Assembly (NCBI RefSeq): GCF_002775205.1
Contig: NC_036463.1
Span: 558,001-622,000, forward strand
From: Xiphophorus maculatus
Taxonomy: Eukaryota > Chordata > Actinopteri > Cyprinodontiformes > Poeciliidae
Direction of reading: 5' to 3'
Length of the DNA: 64,000 bases
The position numbers and the translations under genes were made by a program. Every line of letters starts with the position of its first letter. The first letter of the stretch is position 1. The notes below the pieces were generated by a model. That model was not told where the DNA came from and made no database searches. It saw only the letters and a list, made by a program, of their open reading frames with translations. Shown piece after piece: positions 47,601 through 55,605 of this stretch.

Positions 47601-50600
47601 TTGGCTAACAAATCCTGCCTCTCTGTCTGACAATCCAGTGAATGAGTCTGGCTTTGGGACTTGCAAGGACAGCAGCACCGGCCTGACTGCACTGTATTGA
47701 GTGAATTTTGGTGGAAGGAGGGTTCAGCCTTTCACAAAATTGAAAGAAACTCTTTAATATTTCACCATACCAACACATTTTTGGACAATTTCATGTTCCC
47801 AATTTTGGAAACATATTTCAGCTATTACTTAGAATTTGGTTTGATGGTTATTTGTGTTGACTGTAGTGATGTCATGTTTCACAGTAATTAAACGTTTTGT
47901 TTGGTAAGGTGTAATATTTTCTTCGTAAAAGCCATCTGTTTTGTAATTTTATGGATTCATACATGGAATATTTGACAAAATTTCTCATTCCAGGGTTGTT
48001 CCTTTTCTCATGTGACGGACAGTGAGCTTCCTGAACGGTCCTCTGTCTTGAGATCTAAATGTCAGAATACTGACCAGCCATCAGAAGACAACCCCAATGT
48101 TCATGTCCTGTATAAACGCGAGACTCAAATGGATTCTCAAAAGAAGACTAATCAGAACAAAAACCTATCTGTTCAACAAATACAAGGCTACTTGGAACCT
48201 CAGATGAATATAGACATGGAACTTTATCTCCTTAAACCTAAAACCTTGTTGCGGTATGGCTCAATTTTGGATATTGTTCAGCCCCACAGCCGGAGGTCTG
48301 TCTGCTTCACTAAAGGGTAAGTTTAATAACTGTTTAAACATAGTTTGATACATTTCAATATTTTAAAGTTTCAATCACTATTTATTATCTTTTTCCAATG
48401 AAAACCTGTTTACAAGATACGAAAGATATTATATATTTAGACATGTAAACATGTTAAAAACATAGTCTATGTAGAAGAATGTTTTTTTAACATATTTGCT
48501 CAAAATGTTACCATGTCATAACGGTATGCTATGAAACAGATAATCTGTGAATAGATTGAGCTCCATTTCCTCTCAGAGCTGCTACTGCCATCTGAACATA
48601 TGGACCGGTCCCGTTCAAAAACAACCAATCAGAACCAGGAGCAGGGTCTTAGTGCTGTCAATTAATCTCATGTACTCGCTGCTAAATGGTGGAGAAACTA
48701 TTTTCCATTACAGGAAACCTGTTTATTTGCTGTCTTTGGTGGCCATACTAACTAGGCAAAGCATTCACAACAGGCTCTGCTATCTGCAGCACAGCACAGA
48801 GCAGGAGGATGAGTGGTGCCACTCGAGATTGTAACTGACGCGAATCCTGGCTCTGACTGGCTGTTTCTAGTTAGCACTGGGAGGTGCTCAAGTTTTTCAC
48901 AGATGATCTGTCCCGTACTGTCATTTGTTGGACATGGTGACAATAAATATGTAAAAAAAAAAATTGTAAAACTTACATACTGCAGTTTTAATGTTAGTGA
49001 CACTGCTATCTACAAAATGGTAATTGAATACAAATATTTAACGAAATAAATAATTGCATCAGTACTACTGCTTTCAAATGATTGAAGCTCCATTTTTATC
49101 AAATGCTAGTAGCAGCATGGCAGTGACCGATGATTTGAAGAGGAGTCCCAATACTTTTGACAATTTAGCATATATGCAAACTCAGATGTGCAATTAAAAA
49201 GAAATTAAGACTGTGTCAAAGACATGAAAGCAAAACAAATAATTTGTTGCTCCTCTTTCATAAAGATGTGGTAACAACCCTAGTTTTCATTTAGCTAAAT
49301 TTCTGTATTTGATTTGGCTTTTTTTTTTCTTGCTCATAAAAACGGCTATTAATATGTATAGGTTTTATTTTTACATGCAAGCTTAATTATTTTGTGATAC
49401 TTTTTTGCTTAGTTATGGAAGGTATGTGGAAGGAACTGGATCAGTTCTACAGTGCTGCATGGAAAATGAGGTATGTAGTTTTTACTTTCAGCCACAGTGT
49501 AAACGTTTTTGGCATAGATAAATCTTTACAGCTTTACTAGAAGCTCATTCCACAACTACCTCCTTAGACTTCTTTATTCTTGGGTTCGGTGATGGCGTAA
49601 GGATAAATCGCACGACCGACATACGGAGGTGTCATTCATCGAAATGGCATGTTTCGATGAATCTCACAGCCTGTTTTCCTGTCTGACAAGTGCCAAATAA
49701 AGGCCACTGGAGCCGACAAAACTTTAAAAAAAAAAAATTCTTGTGTTAATGACATTAGAATTAACTAATCATTTAATGTAATGGCAAACTATAGAGATGA
49801 ACTACAAGCTAAGGTGTTTCAAATGTATAAGTGTAAGACTTTTTCCATGTCTTAAGAGCAGACCAAGATGCTGAGCAGACAGCGAGCCAAAATGGCGGTG
49901 GTTTCTGCATCATCCCACGTTGTTGCAAAGCAGTTATTGTTAGGGAAGAATTACTTAGGCTGCATTCACACTACAGCCTGAAGTGATCCAATTCTGATTT
50001 TTCTTTAGGTAATACAACCTGTGTCTGATCTTTTCATGACAGTCTGAACAACACAAGTTGAATTCTTTTTGAATGTGACCCAGGCCACCTGGGTATCTGA
50101 TACATATCCTATTCAAATGTGACCTAATGTCCAGGTCACATTTATCCGACCTGAATGTCACTGATACTCGACAAATGTCATTATTCTGCATCCTTGGCTT
50201 CTAACATTTGCCTTCTGGATTAGTTCCAGTTACTTGAGCTATGATTTCTAATGCAATTGGAGCTATCACTTGGACAATCACGCAACGTATACACTGGTAT
50301 GTCATCATAGTGAAATTTCTCTCTGTGTGCTTTGCAGATTAGTAGTGTGTTTACCAATCTGGACCAGTTGACTGAAGAGGAGAAGCTCCAGAAAATGTTA
50401 AAATTAAATCTACGTTATTTTACTCCGAGAGAAGTAGCCAACCTGATGGGCTTCCCTCAGAGTTTCAGTAAGTCAAAAATGTCAGGATTTTGTTTTTCAC
50501 ACGATCTGCCTGTGTTAAAATTTTGATATTTTCCATTTCACACAACTCTGCTTATCTCAGTTCATTCAGTTTTAAATTATTTCTAGCCCATTATTTTCAT

Positions 50601-53329
50601 ATAGAAATAGTGTGGCAACTCTGCCTCAGGCATCATTGTGATAACCTTGAAAAGCCTCCTACATAAACAGTTGTTAAAGATTCAATCTGTATTTGCTGTG
50701 TATACACCTCAAAGTTTGAGTGTTGGATATATACATGCTTCAACTGGCTCCTCTCAACGTGAAGGAGCAGGGGCTCCTAGATGACCAAGCTTTCAGTCTC
50801 TGTGTGAAAGTTATAGTGTTTCGTTTGCTTTGGTGAGTACACAAAGTTTGCTGCTTGGCCTCCCTCAAAACTCTTGATTTTGTTAACTTTTAATCCCCTG
50901 CCCCCCAAACTGCATACTGACTGAAGATGAAACGGATAGCTCACAATCCCCAGGAGGAGTTTGTTAAAGTTTGAGGTGTACGAATGTCAAAAATGCTGTT
51001 TCTCATCTGCTTTTGTTGGTTCACATAAAATTAGAATCAAATATATTTGTTTGTGGTTGTAATGTGACAAAACTGGAAAGTTTCAGGAGGTATGAATACT
51101 TTTGTAAGCCACTGTAGATTACCGTATTTTTCGGACTATAAGCCGCTACTGTTTTTCCCACGCTTTGAACCAGGCGGCTTATAGCCTGGTGCAGCTTTTC
51201 TGTGGATTTTTCTTCAACCACCAGGGGGCTCTTTAGCAGGAAGTGAATTATTGGAAGTCAAAATTGGAAATCAAAAATGAAAGCGCTAATTTTCATTTAG
51301 AACAAGCACATGCTAGCAGCAGGCTCGCATGTTTTAGGAGACATTTCTTCAAACTAACATGCTACTGTGAAACATTGTCTCTGTAGTCCAGATATTGAAG
51401 TCTTAACGAGAGTTCACTAAGGTTTTTGTACATTCCACCATCAGCTGTTGTCAACACTGCATATGATACTATTGACTCAGTTGTTAAGATTTAGACATAA
51501 CTTCCCAATGCACCTCTGGCAATATTTCGTTAACTTAAAAATACCTCCCTCTCTGCAAAACTTTGAATATTTAAAAAGTTTGTCAGCTGTTGCACTAGAA
51601 AAAACAAGAGAATTCAGAAGGGAACTCTGTACTCTCATAGGACGCCGGCTCCGAATAGCCAGTATGCACACAGTGCTTTAATGCCTAAGAGTAGACCAGA
51701 CCAAACCCCGGCAGTCAGTTGTAGAGATCTTACTTCAGTAAAAAATAAGGGAGATGGTACTGAAGACAAAGAAAAAAGTTATGTATCAGGACAAACAGCT
51801 TTTCTTTTATCATGTCTATGCTATAAATGTGAATTAGAAGTGGAAGGACTACACCTTAATTTAAAGAGCTTAGGATGAGAGAGGAATTTGCTTCTGTACT
51901 CCCCTGAACAAAGTTAGGGTTTACTGACTTTGTTCAGGGGCAGAACAGCTGAGGAGAGAATTCAGGTAGGCTGTTTCAGCAGAAAGTGAGAATGAGCAGC
52001 AGCTGCAAAACGCATCAGAATGGCAGCGAACACGCACGAGAATTTCTAAGACATGTAGCCAGCAGCTGAAGCCAGTAGAAATTGATGCTGACAGAAAAAA
52101 ATCAGACCAAATGTTTGCAGATCTATCATGCCATTGTAGACAAAATAAAGTGTGGTGCCTGAAAAGCTGGTTATTAAAAACCTAGGCTGGATCTCACCAG
52201 GACCTCTCTTTTGAAAGTGACATACCCCTCAAACCATAGAAATTCTCTGGCAAACATCTATTTTCAGCTTCTTGAAGTTTTGTGTTTTCTTGTTTGAAGT
52301 TCTCAGCATTATTGTGGGTTGCTATGGTTGTGATAAGCCAAGCATAGAACAAAACTCTACAGTAAATAGCTGGATATAAGTATGGAGGGAATGAATGTCA
52401 GTGGAACGAATAACCCAATTAAGAGAAGTAAGGTGATACTTAAAATGAGGAAGCTTAATGTCAATATATTTAGAGGAAACATGTCTGTCACTTGAAGAAC
52501 ATTAGCAATTTTGGAAATTTGGTTTTAGAAGCTTACTATACTACATGTAAAAGTAATAAAAGGGGAGGGCATAAAACATTTTGGGTAATTTTAAACAGTG
52601 ATGTCAATGTAAGATCTAAACTAGAATGAGAGGTGGTTACACTAAATAATCTTTATATACCTCCTAAACATGATCAGAAAAATGTGAAGGCCCTACACAC
52701 TTAACACCATGTGAGAATCTGAAGGGATTATAGTGTGTGGAAGACTTTAATATGGAACTTGATTACATGGTTGGTAGACAAAGCTCAAGAAAAATCAACA
52801 CCGTTGTGAAAGATCAGGGAATGGTAGCTGTATGGAGGCAAACAGTGTACACGCCGCCCAATATGCCCAACACTCACCATATCAATGGATTATATGATGG
52901 GATCCATACAGAGCAGTTATATGAAAAATAGAAGTAGCACATATTTCCGATCACTGTGCTATCAATTTAAAACAAAGTCTAAACACCAGTCAGAGGTTAA
53001 ATGTGAGCTTGAGAAGTAAAAAATGATTTATATTTTAGTTGTGTAAAGTGAACTTTGTAACTGCTTAAAATTGCAATGGTTTCTTTATCAAGCTAACATG
53101 TTTATTTTCTGTTGTTTACATGTTATAGTTTTTGACAAAATTATTTTTTAATTTCCTTGCAGCTTTTCCAGAGGATATCTCAATCATCCAGCAGTACAGA
53201 GTTTTGGGAAACAGTCTCAATGTTTTGGTTGTGGCCAGACTTCTACAACTGATTACATCTGAGCATTTTGGACATTCTGAAGGAGAAGAGCAGTTCTCAG
53301 TCTTGGAAAATGAGTATCCGTGCTCTTAA
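29578..53329 (+). CDS. trdmt1: tRNA (cytosine-38-C5) methyltransferase (DNMT2), complete, 11 coding exons, 406 aa
   Basis: SAM-dependent enzyme with a DNA-methyltransferase fold that methylates C38 in the anticodon loop of tRNA-Asp (also Val and Gly). Exons: 29578-29641, 32946-33055, 34973-35049, 38558-38629, 39770-39835, 42036-42105, 46185-46268, 47994-48316, 49413-49470, 50338-50467, 53163-53329. They sum to 1221 nt with TAA; all phases and GT/AG sites agree. Motifs: SAM-binding LYSGIGGMH (9-17), PPCQPFTR with catalytic Cys79, ENV (119-121), SRLRYF (159-164), the family-specific CFTKGYG (285-291), and GNSLNV (367-372). Human TRDMT1 is 391 aa as I recall; the extra length is mainly a tail after VVARLLQLI. 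No frame or splice defect is visible despite about 22 kb of repeat-laden introns. Confidence 0.96.
30780..31450 (+). mobile_element. CR1/L2-group LINE pol fragment
   Basis: Frames give VISDYRPVVPLSSHIMKVLE K, LNKQTRTYQDPVQFGHYHTI and CHLQKYSDDSAVVGCIRDGQ EAEYKELVNHFVSWCG, where SDD is the RT catalytic motif. The central RT is deleted. Confidence 0.8.
32946..33055 (+). CDS. trdmt1: trdmt1 coding exon 2
   Basis: ESGISAQVVAAVDINTTANK to LWNKTIE (codons 22-58): motif II, with the acidic residue that contacts the SAM ribose. Acceptor TTTACCAG, donor GTAGGT. Confidence 0.94.
33636..33900 (+). mobile_element. RTE-like LINE 3' end
   Basis: RWVGLLVRMPPERHLVRCSG and RLGIPPEELEQVAGEREVWA are the LINE C-terminus, followed by a 'ccccggataagcgtaagaag' 3' tail. 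Same family as 25285-25620. Confidence 0.75.
33905..34540 (-). mobile_element. CR1/L2-group LINE fragment interrupted by a MITE
   Basis: Minus-strand frames show LFFLSKLRSFRV before 34458 and IFSAVICWGSS, CYRSSFLF and TTTIYNRIL after 34218, matching the C-terminus of fish LINE pol. The two halves are separated by the element at 34227-34449. Confidence 0.7.
34227..34449. mobile_element. Miniature hAT-type element nested in a LINE
   Basis: 223-bp element with imperfect inverted ends: cacaggtgtcaaactccag at the left, ctggagtttgacacccctg at the right. An exact 8-bp duplication atctacat is present at 34219-34226 and 34450-34457. No coding capacity. Confidence 0.88.
34973..35049 (+). CDS. trdmt1: trdmt1 coding exon 3 (catalytic cysteine)
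   Basis: GIPLDDFNKLSFDMIMMSPP CQPFT (codons 59-83 plus two bases): motif IV with Cys79. Acceptor TTTTAAG, donor GTATGA. Confidence 0.95.
36590..36775 (+). mobile_element. Nested LINE 3' tail
   Basis: TA-rich start, then 'attggaacctcaaaacactg', 'cgtatgcaacgaaattttgt', 'acaataaagtcagtctaagt' and a tctaag tandem tail. A second copy is at 56708-56816. Confidence 0.8.
37337..37716 (+). mobile_element. Solo LTR with exact 5-bp target duplication
   Basis: 380-bp segment starting TGTCGT and ending ATGACA (TG...CA with near-complementary ends). aattt is present on both sides (37332-37336 and 37717-37721). An attaaaa polyadenylation-like signal lies about 70 bp before the end. It interrupts the 3' end of the LINE at 35090-37755. 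No internal region or second LTR is present. Confidence 0.88.
38558..38629 (+). CDS. trdmt1: trdmt1 coding exon 4
   Basis: R LGLQGDVADPRCKSFLFIL ELLP (codons 84-107 plus two bases), the segment equivalent to human IGRQGDMTDSR. Acceptor TTTCAAG, donor GTATGA. Confidence 0.93.
38719..39109. mobile_element. Non-autonomous DNA element, family M, copy 1
   Basis: Left end cttaaagctacagtatgtg, right end 'gtacataaaactgctttaaa'. The middle shares 'cacagattatttgta' and 'atactgtcacaacatagtg' segments with the longer copy at 48520-48991. Confidence 0.65.
39120..39610 (+). mobile_element. Tc1-like element 3' part, copy 1
   Basis: Encodes LTFNPIDNIWSILKRKMRDT, the LNPIEN block of Tc1/IS630 transposases, then 'ttgcatgaactgaaattagt' and 'ctaaaccatacctat'. 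A second copy of the 3' part is at 42163-42383. Confidence 0.75.
39770..39835 (+). CDS. trdmt1: trdmt1 coding exon 5 (ENV motif)
   Basis: R LCKMPTYILLENVKGFESS SA (codons 108-129 plus two bases): motif VI ENV with Glu119. Acceptor GATTTCAG, donor GTAATG. Confidence 0.94.
39990..41200 (+). mobile_element. Tx1-type LINE, internally deleted
   Basis: The first part encodes LNARDVKKGL-like start and KSKCVDLTFAQETQSSVDNE VDWKKEWVG, LVLSHKTLLSAGAAILFSRH (endonuclease). The second part encodes KNAGDLQWRILHSIV and IAFVSIINPVVLGKCLFCSL RKTIFHYFVQCF, the C-terminal zinc-binding region of a Tx1 LINE. The RT in between is missing. A telomere-repeat block splits the C-terminal part at 40636-40675. Confidence 0.8.
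40636..40675. repeat. Head-to-head interstitial telomeric repeat
   Basis: Four TTAGGG units (40637-40660), a TTAA junction, then two CCCTAA units and CCCT (to 40674). The strand switches direction at the centre, giving a fusion-like palindrome inside the Tx1 LINE. Confidence 0.93.
41265..41375. repeat. Polypyrimidine (CT-rich) microsatellite
   Basis: Long run of TCTC, CCTT and TTTC units interrupting LINE sequence. Confidence 0.85.
41376..41830 (-). mobile_element. RTE-like LINE RT fragment
   Basis: Minus-strand reading KYLRVLFTNEGNMEQETDGW IGAASAVKQALYQSV matches the YLGVLFTSEGxMExEID block; the upstream part (plus 41600-41830) includes 'ttctgtccgtgaaaatgatg' and 'cagaatcagtgacaaagggc', seen in the same fish LINE. 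It contains a 13-bp perfect inverted repeat at 41480-41518. Confidence 0.7.
42036..42105 (+). CDS. trdmt1: trdmt1 coding exon 6
   Basis: R DYLIKTLSDCGYTYQESMI SPTN (codons 130-153), ending in phase 0. Acceptor TTTTTTAG, donor GTAAGA. Confidence 0.93.
42163..42383 (+). mobile_element. Tc1-like element 3' part, copy 2
   Basis: Nearly identical to 39410-39600, from 'agatgagagacaccagaccc' onward, ending ctaaaccatacctat. It carries an extra segment after the terminal stop region. Confidence 0.75.
42390..42860 (-). mobile_element. L1-type LINE ORF2 C-terminus
   Basis: Minus-strand reading ends NPQTSLNCFECKPALGTRIH CVWSCPKIQMYW after a frameshift, the Cys-His block near the end of fish L1 ORF2. 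Upstream sequence in the same strand is decayed. Confidence 0.65.
43640..44477. mobile_element. hAT-like element right end (left end not found)
   Basis: Ends 'ctataatatactgggggaaa' then ccctg at 44477; the reverse complement is the cagggtttcccccag terminus of a fish hAT family. The left end and target duplication were not located, so the start is nominal. Confidence 0.4.
45100..45520 (-). mobile_element. L1-type LINE ORF1 coiled-coil fragment
   Basis: Minus-strand frames encode heptad-rich KISEKLEPLAKTVALHTTEF and LTAKVQALEEKVKTLADHSD NLENRGR, the coiled coil before the RRM-like domain of fish L1 ORF1p. It is frameshifted relative to the upstream part (SSSLSELELEPELAEALEVM). Confidence 0.75.
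45625..46070 (+). repeat. Dispersed fish repeat (family D), longest copy
   Basis: 'ttctattggaggtttcttcc', 'tcctctccactgtcactaca', 'gaatgctggaagtcaatgac', 'tttctttagatagaaac' and an 'aataaactgaattgaactga' tail. It is the reference for the partial copies at 8785, 16790 and 25675. Confidence 0.7.
46185..46268 (+). CDS. trdmt1: trdmt1 coding exon 7
   Basis: VGVPNSRLRYFLVAKMSAEN LSIQTSAK (codons 154-181): motif VIII RLRYF. Acceptor TTTTGTAG, donor GTAATA. Confidence 0.93.
46530..47330. other. Intron 7 sequence with no recognisable feature
   Basis: Non-coding, moderately GC-balanced; it has the look of an old repeat but I cannot name a family. A (GT)n-like stretch is near 47323. Confidence 0.4.
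47994..48316 (+). CDS. trdmt1: trdmt1 coding exon 8 (target-recognition insert)
   Basis: A 323-nt exon (codons 182-288 plus two bases) encoding the poorly conserved, hydrophilic middle region, then YLLKPKTLLRYGSILDIVQP and RRSVCFTKG. Acceptor ATTCCAG, donor GTAAGT. Confidence 0.94.
48520..48991. mobile_element. Non-autonomous DNA element, family M, copy 2
   Basis: Contains 'tcagagctgctactgccatc', 'aacaaccaatcagaaccagg', 'catactaactaggcaaagca' and the right end acttacatactgcagtttta. Longer than copy 1 at 38719. Confidence 0.65.
49413..49470 (+). CDS. trdmt1: trdmt1 coding exon 9
   Basis: G YGRYVEGTGSVLQCCMENE (codons 289-308). Acceptor GCTTAG, donor GTATGT. Confidence 0.93.
49585..49735 (+). 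mobile_element. tRNA-headed SINE with hairpin in place of box B
   Basis: Box A-like gatggcgtaaggataa, 3' body 'aataaaggccactggagccg' and an A-tail. Where box B should be there is a perfect inverted repeat, arms 49634-49644 (attcatcgaaa) and 49652-49662 with a 7-nt loop. Confidence 0.7.
49956..50205. mobile_element. Non-autonomous DNA transposon (ggctgcattcacac family)
   Basis: Starts taggctgcattcacactac with internal tgtgacc / ggtcaca repeats in both orientations, matching from memory a widespread fish miniature element. Confidence 0.55.
50338..50467 (+). CDS. trdmt1: trdmt1 coding exon 10
   Basis: ISSVFTNLDQLTEEEKLQKM to RYFTPREVANLMGFPQSF (codons 309-351 plus one base): motif IX region. 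Acceptor TTTGCAG, donor GTAAGT. Confidence 0.94.
51030..51117 (+). mobile_element. Tc1-like 3' terminus
   Basis: 'gtgacaaaactggaaagttt' then 'ggtatgaatacttttgtaag' and ccactgta is the end of a common fish Tc1 family. Confidence 0.65.
51118..51330. mobile_element. Dispersed DNA-transposon repeat with ggactataagccgc end
   Basis: Starts 'accgtatttttcggactata' followed by an internal inverted pair ctataagccgc (51139-51149) / gcggcttatag (51174-51184). It contains a CTCF-type core ccaccagggggc at 51218-51229. Confidence 0.6.
52394..52930 (+). mobile_element. L1-type LINE endonuclease fragment
   Basis: Frames give MNVSGTNNPIKRSKVILKMR KLNVNIF (the LNVNGLNNPIKR start of L1 endonuclease), LNNLYIPPKHDQKNV, and further on a VCGDFN-like and WR...YTHHxx-like order. 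Many stops. Confidence 0.7.
53163..53329 (+). CDS. trdmt1: trdmt1 coding exon 11 with stop
   Basis: TFPEDISIIQQYRVLGNSLN VLVVARLLQLI (motif X), then a tail rich in Glu and Ser ending EYPCS and TAA at 53327-53329 (codons 352-406). Acceptor CTTGCAG. Confidence 0.94.
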
Positions 53330-54230
53330 TTCTGTCGCTGTGGATGAAGAGTTGTGGATACAAATGTTGATCAAACATCATGAAATAGAATTTATTTACA
53401 GAGTGCACACAATTTTATGGCATCAGCGAAGTAACCTTAACAAAACTCCTACTTATTATATTCTTATATACTGTAGTCGCACAGCTTTTTCTCATTCTGT
53501 TTGCAATACATTCAGTTTTTTAACTGATGCAAGCAAAGAAAATCTCTCCGTCCAGATAAGCAGAAGACACTGAAATTGCCATACTATGCCATCACATTGT
53601 TATACCATAAATATTAGCTGCATTGCAAAACTTAGCTAGCTTTTCTTTGCTACTCTTTCTATTTATAAAGAATCATTAACCTTTTCATTTCATGCTAAAG
53701 GTAAATAAGTATAGGGTGAGGTTAATCTTGCCTGATATAAAATAAATGGGTAGATGCTGCTGCATTGTAGTTTATTCAACTACACAAAGGAGTACTGGTT
53801 ATGTGGCTGTTATGTCAGTGTGCCTTAAAATCTGCTTTCTCGGTTGGCTGTTATTTTACTTTTGCATGTTTTCTCTTTTAAGTACAAACCATTTTAAAAG
53901 TATGTGTTTTTTCCTGAACTTGTTCCATATTTTGTAATTTTCAACCAAAAACGTCAGTGTATTGTTTTGTGGGTTTTGTGTCATATTTGCATAGCCATTT
54001 AATATCTGTGAAAGCTGCATATGTATTCTTCATTCTAATTTTTTAAGTAAAACCCAGTGAAACACATTTAAATTTTTCTAATGAGAATTAGCCCTCTAGC
54101 TAATCAGAATCAGTTTTTTGGTTAAGTTTGTGTGCACAATGTATTTGTTGTTTTCACATGCTCAGACATTAAGTATAGACATGCAAACATTAGTGTAGCT
54201 AAAATAAAGATAAAAGAAGATGTACATATA
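53330..54230 (+). other. Putative trdmt1 3' UTR
   Basis: Follows the stop codon without repeats. AATAAA signals occur at 53741-53746 and 54203-54208; either could end the transcript. Confidence 0.5.
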
Positions 54231-54284
54231 TGAAGACCAAAATAATATTGTGTAAAAATGTAATTATCATTGCCAATTGCAAAA

Positions 54285-54490
54285 CTCATTCAGTATCTCA
54301 GAAAATTAGAATATTGTTTCAATCACATTAATTGAAACTCATGGTGTCACACCCTAATCAGCTAATTAACTCAGAACACTTGCAAAGGTTTCCTGAACCT
54401 TTGAATTTTCTCCTTCTGCCTCAGTCGCTACACAATTATGGCAAAGACTTCTCACTTTAAAGAAAACCGTCATCGACACCCTTCACTTGT
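54285..54490 (+). mobile_element. Tc1-like element 5' end
   Basis: 'cagtatctcagaaaattaga' followed by 'taatcagctaattaactcag' is the 5' region of a fish Tc1 family. Only the start is present. Confidence 0.7.
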
Positions 54491-54844
54491 GATGGCAATG
54501 AACCTTTCAAATTACTACAAATTAGTAATTAGTATTAGTAATTATTACGAATAATAGTGGAAATTTCCGGAGACTGAGTATTTGGCGGGGATTATTTTAA
54601 TGTCTAATCAATGGCTTATGACTTTGGGAGTGCAATGCCAGCTCAACAGGACCAATCATTTGCTAAACAGCAAGGTGGGGTTTTGGGTTTATTTAGATTA
54701 TTCCATTTTAGATAATGATTAGTTTTGTTTTTCCTACTGTGTGTAAATGGTTTGGCCAAATCGCTAAGCAAGTTAGCGTCAGGTGTCTTTGGGTCAGGTC
54801 AGTTCTGCAAGTTAAGCTGAGTATCCTTTGGTTGTTGAGTTAAT

Positions 54845-55282
54845 TCAATCTGGAGAGACTCACACGGAGAAGAAAATAGCAGTTAAAAAGATTTAATGGT
54901 ACAATTTCTTTGGCGCTCGGACCCGGCAGAAGACCGTGAGCCGAGGATCGCCGTGAGCAGGCGGTCTGCTCGGCGAGCTCGGGATAGTCTTCCCCCCGGG
55001 ACCGAAACTGGTGGTGGAGCGGAGCTTGGAGAGGAAGAGCACGAGGGATCCTGGAGGACGACCCTCATGGTGAAGGTGGAGAAGGGGAGGAGGTGGGTCG
55101 AAGCACGGCTGACGAGCAGGAAGACCCCAGGGTAGCTTGGACTTTTGAAGGTGTCTTTGGAAGACGATTGGCTGGAGCGGCGTGAAGCTCCGGTCCGGAT
55201 TGGCTGCGGTCGGGCGTAGTGATTAGATGATGTGGTGAAGCTGGTCGAGTCTCCCAGTTTGAATTTTCGCCAAGGCTCCATT
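54845..55282. repeat. Tandem unit, short form (438 bp)
   Basis: First 153 bp (54845-54997) and last 185 bp (55098-55282) are nearly identical to the first and last parts of the adjoining 4.9-kb unit; the middle 100 bp (54998-55097) is unrelated. GC-rich with CCAAT boxes on the minus strand (attggctg on plus). It could be an LTR-like unit in minus orientation (polyadenylation-like attaaa near the minus-strand end), but no primer-binding site or protein supports that. Confidence 0.85.
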
Positions 55283-55464
55283 TCAATCTGGAGAGACTCA
55301 CACAGAGAAGAAAATAGCAGTTAAAAAGATTTAATGGTACAATTTCTTTGGCGCTCGGACCCGGCAGAAGACCGTGAGCCGAGGATCGCCGTGAGCAGGC
55401 GGTCTGCTCAGCGAGCTCAGGATAGTCTTCCCCCCAAAAGAGGGAGCCGGGCCGAGGCCTGGCT

Positions 55465-55605
55465 GGCCTGCAGTCGGATGACTGATAGGCGCACCACGTT
55501 GGTTGGGGCCTGCAGTCTGACGAGACTGATAGGCGTCGGTTGGGCCTGCAGTCTGACGAGACTGATAGGCGATAGGGCCTGCACGCTGGCAGGACTGATG
55601 GCGAA
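55465..55605. repeat. Minisatellite, about 4 units of 31-41 bp
   Basis: Repeated ggcctgcagtctgacgagac / tgataggcg units with variable spacers. Too few and too variable for anything but a minisatellite. Confidence 0.8.

Noticed and set aside
54909..54930. Retroviral-type primer-binding site (tttggcgctcgg)
   Set aside because: I could not match it to a tRNA 3' end, and the unit ends do not place it next to an LTR boundary.
55465..55605. CRISPR-like array
   Set aside because: Eukaryotic context, uneven repeat and spacer lengths, related spacers: a minisatellite.
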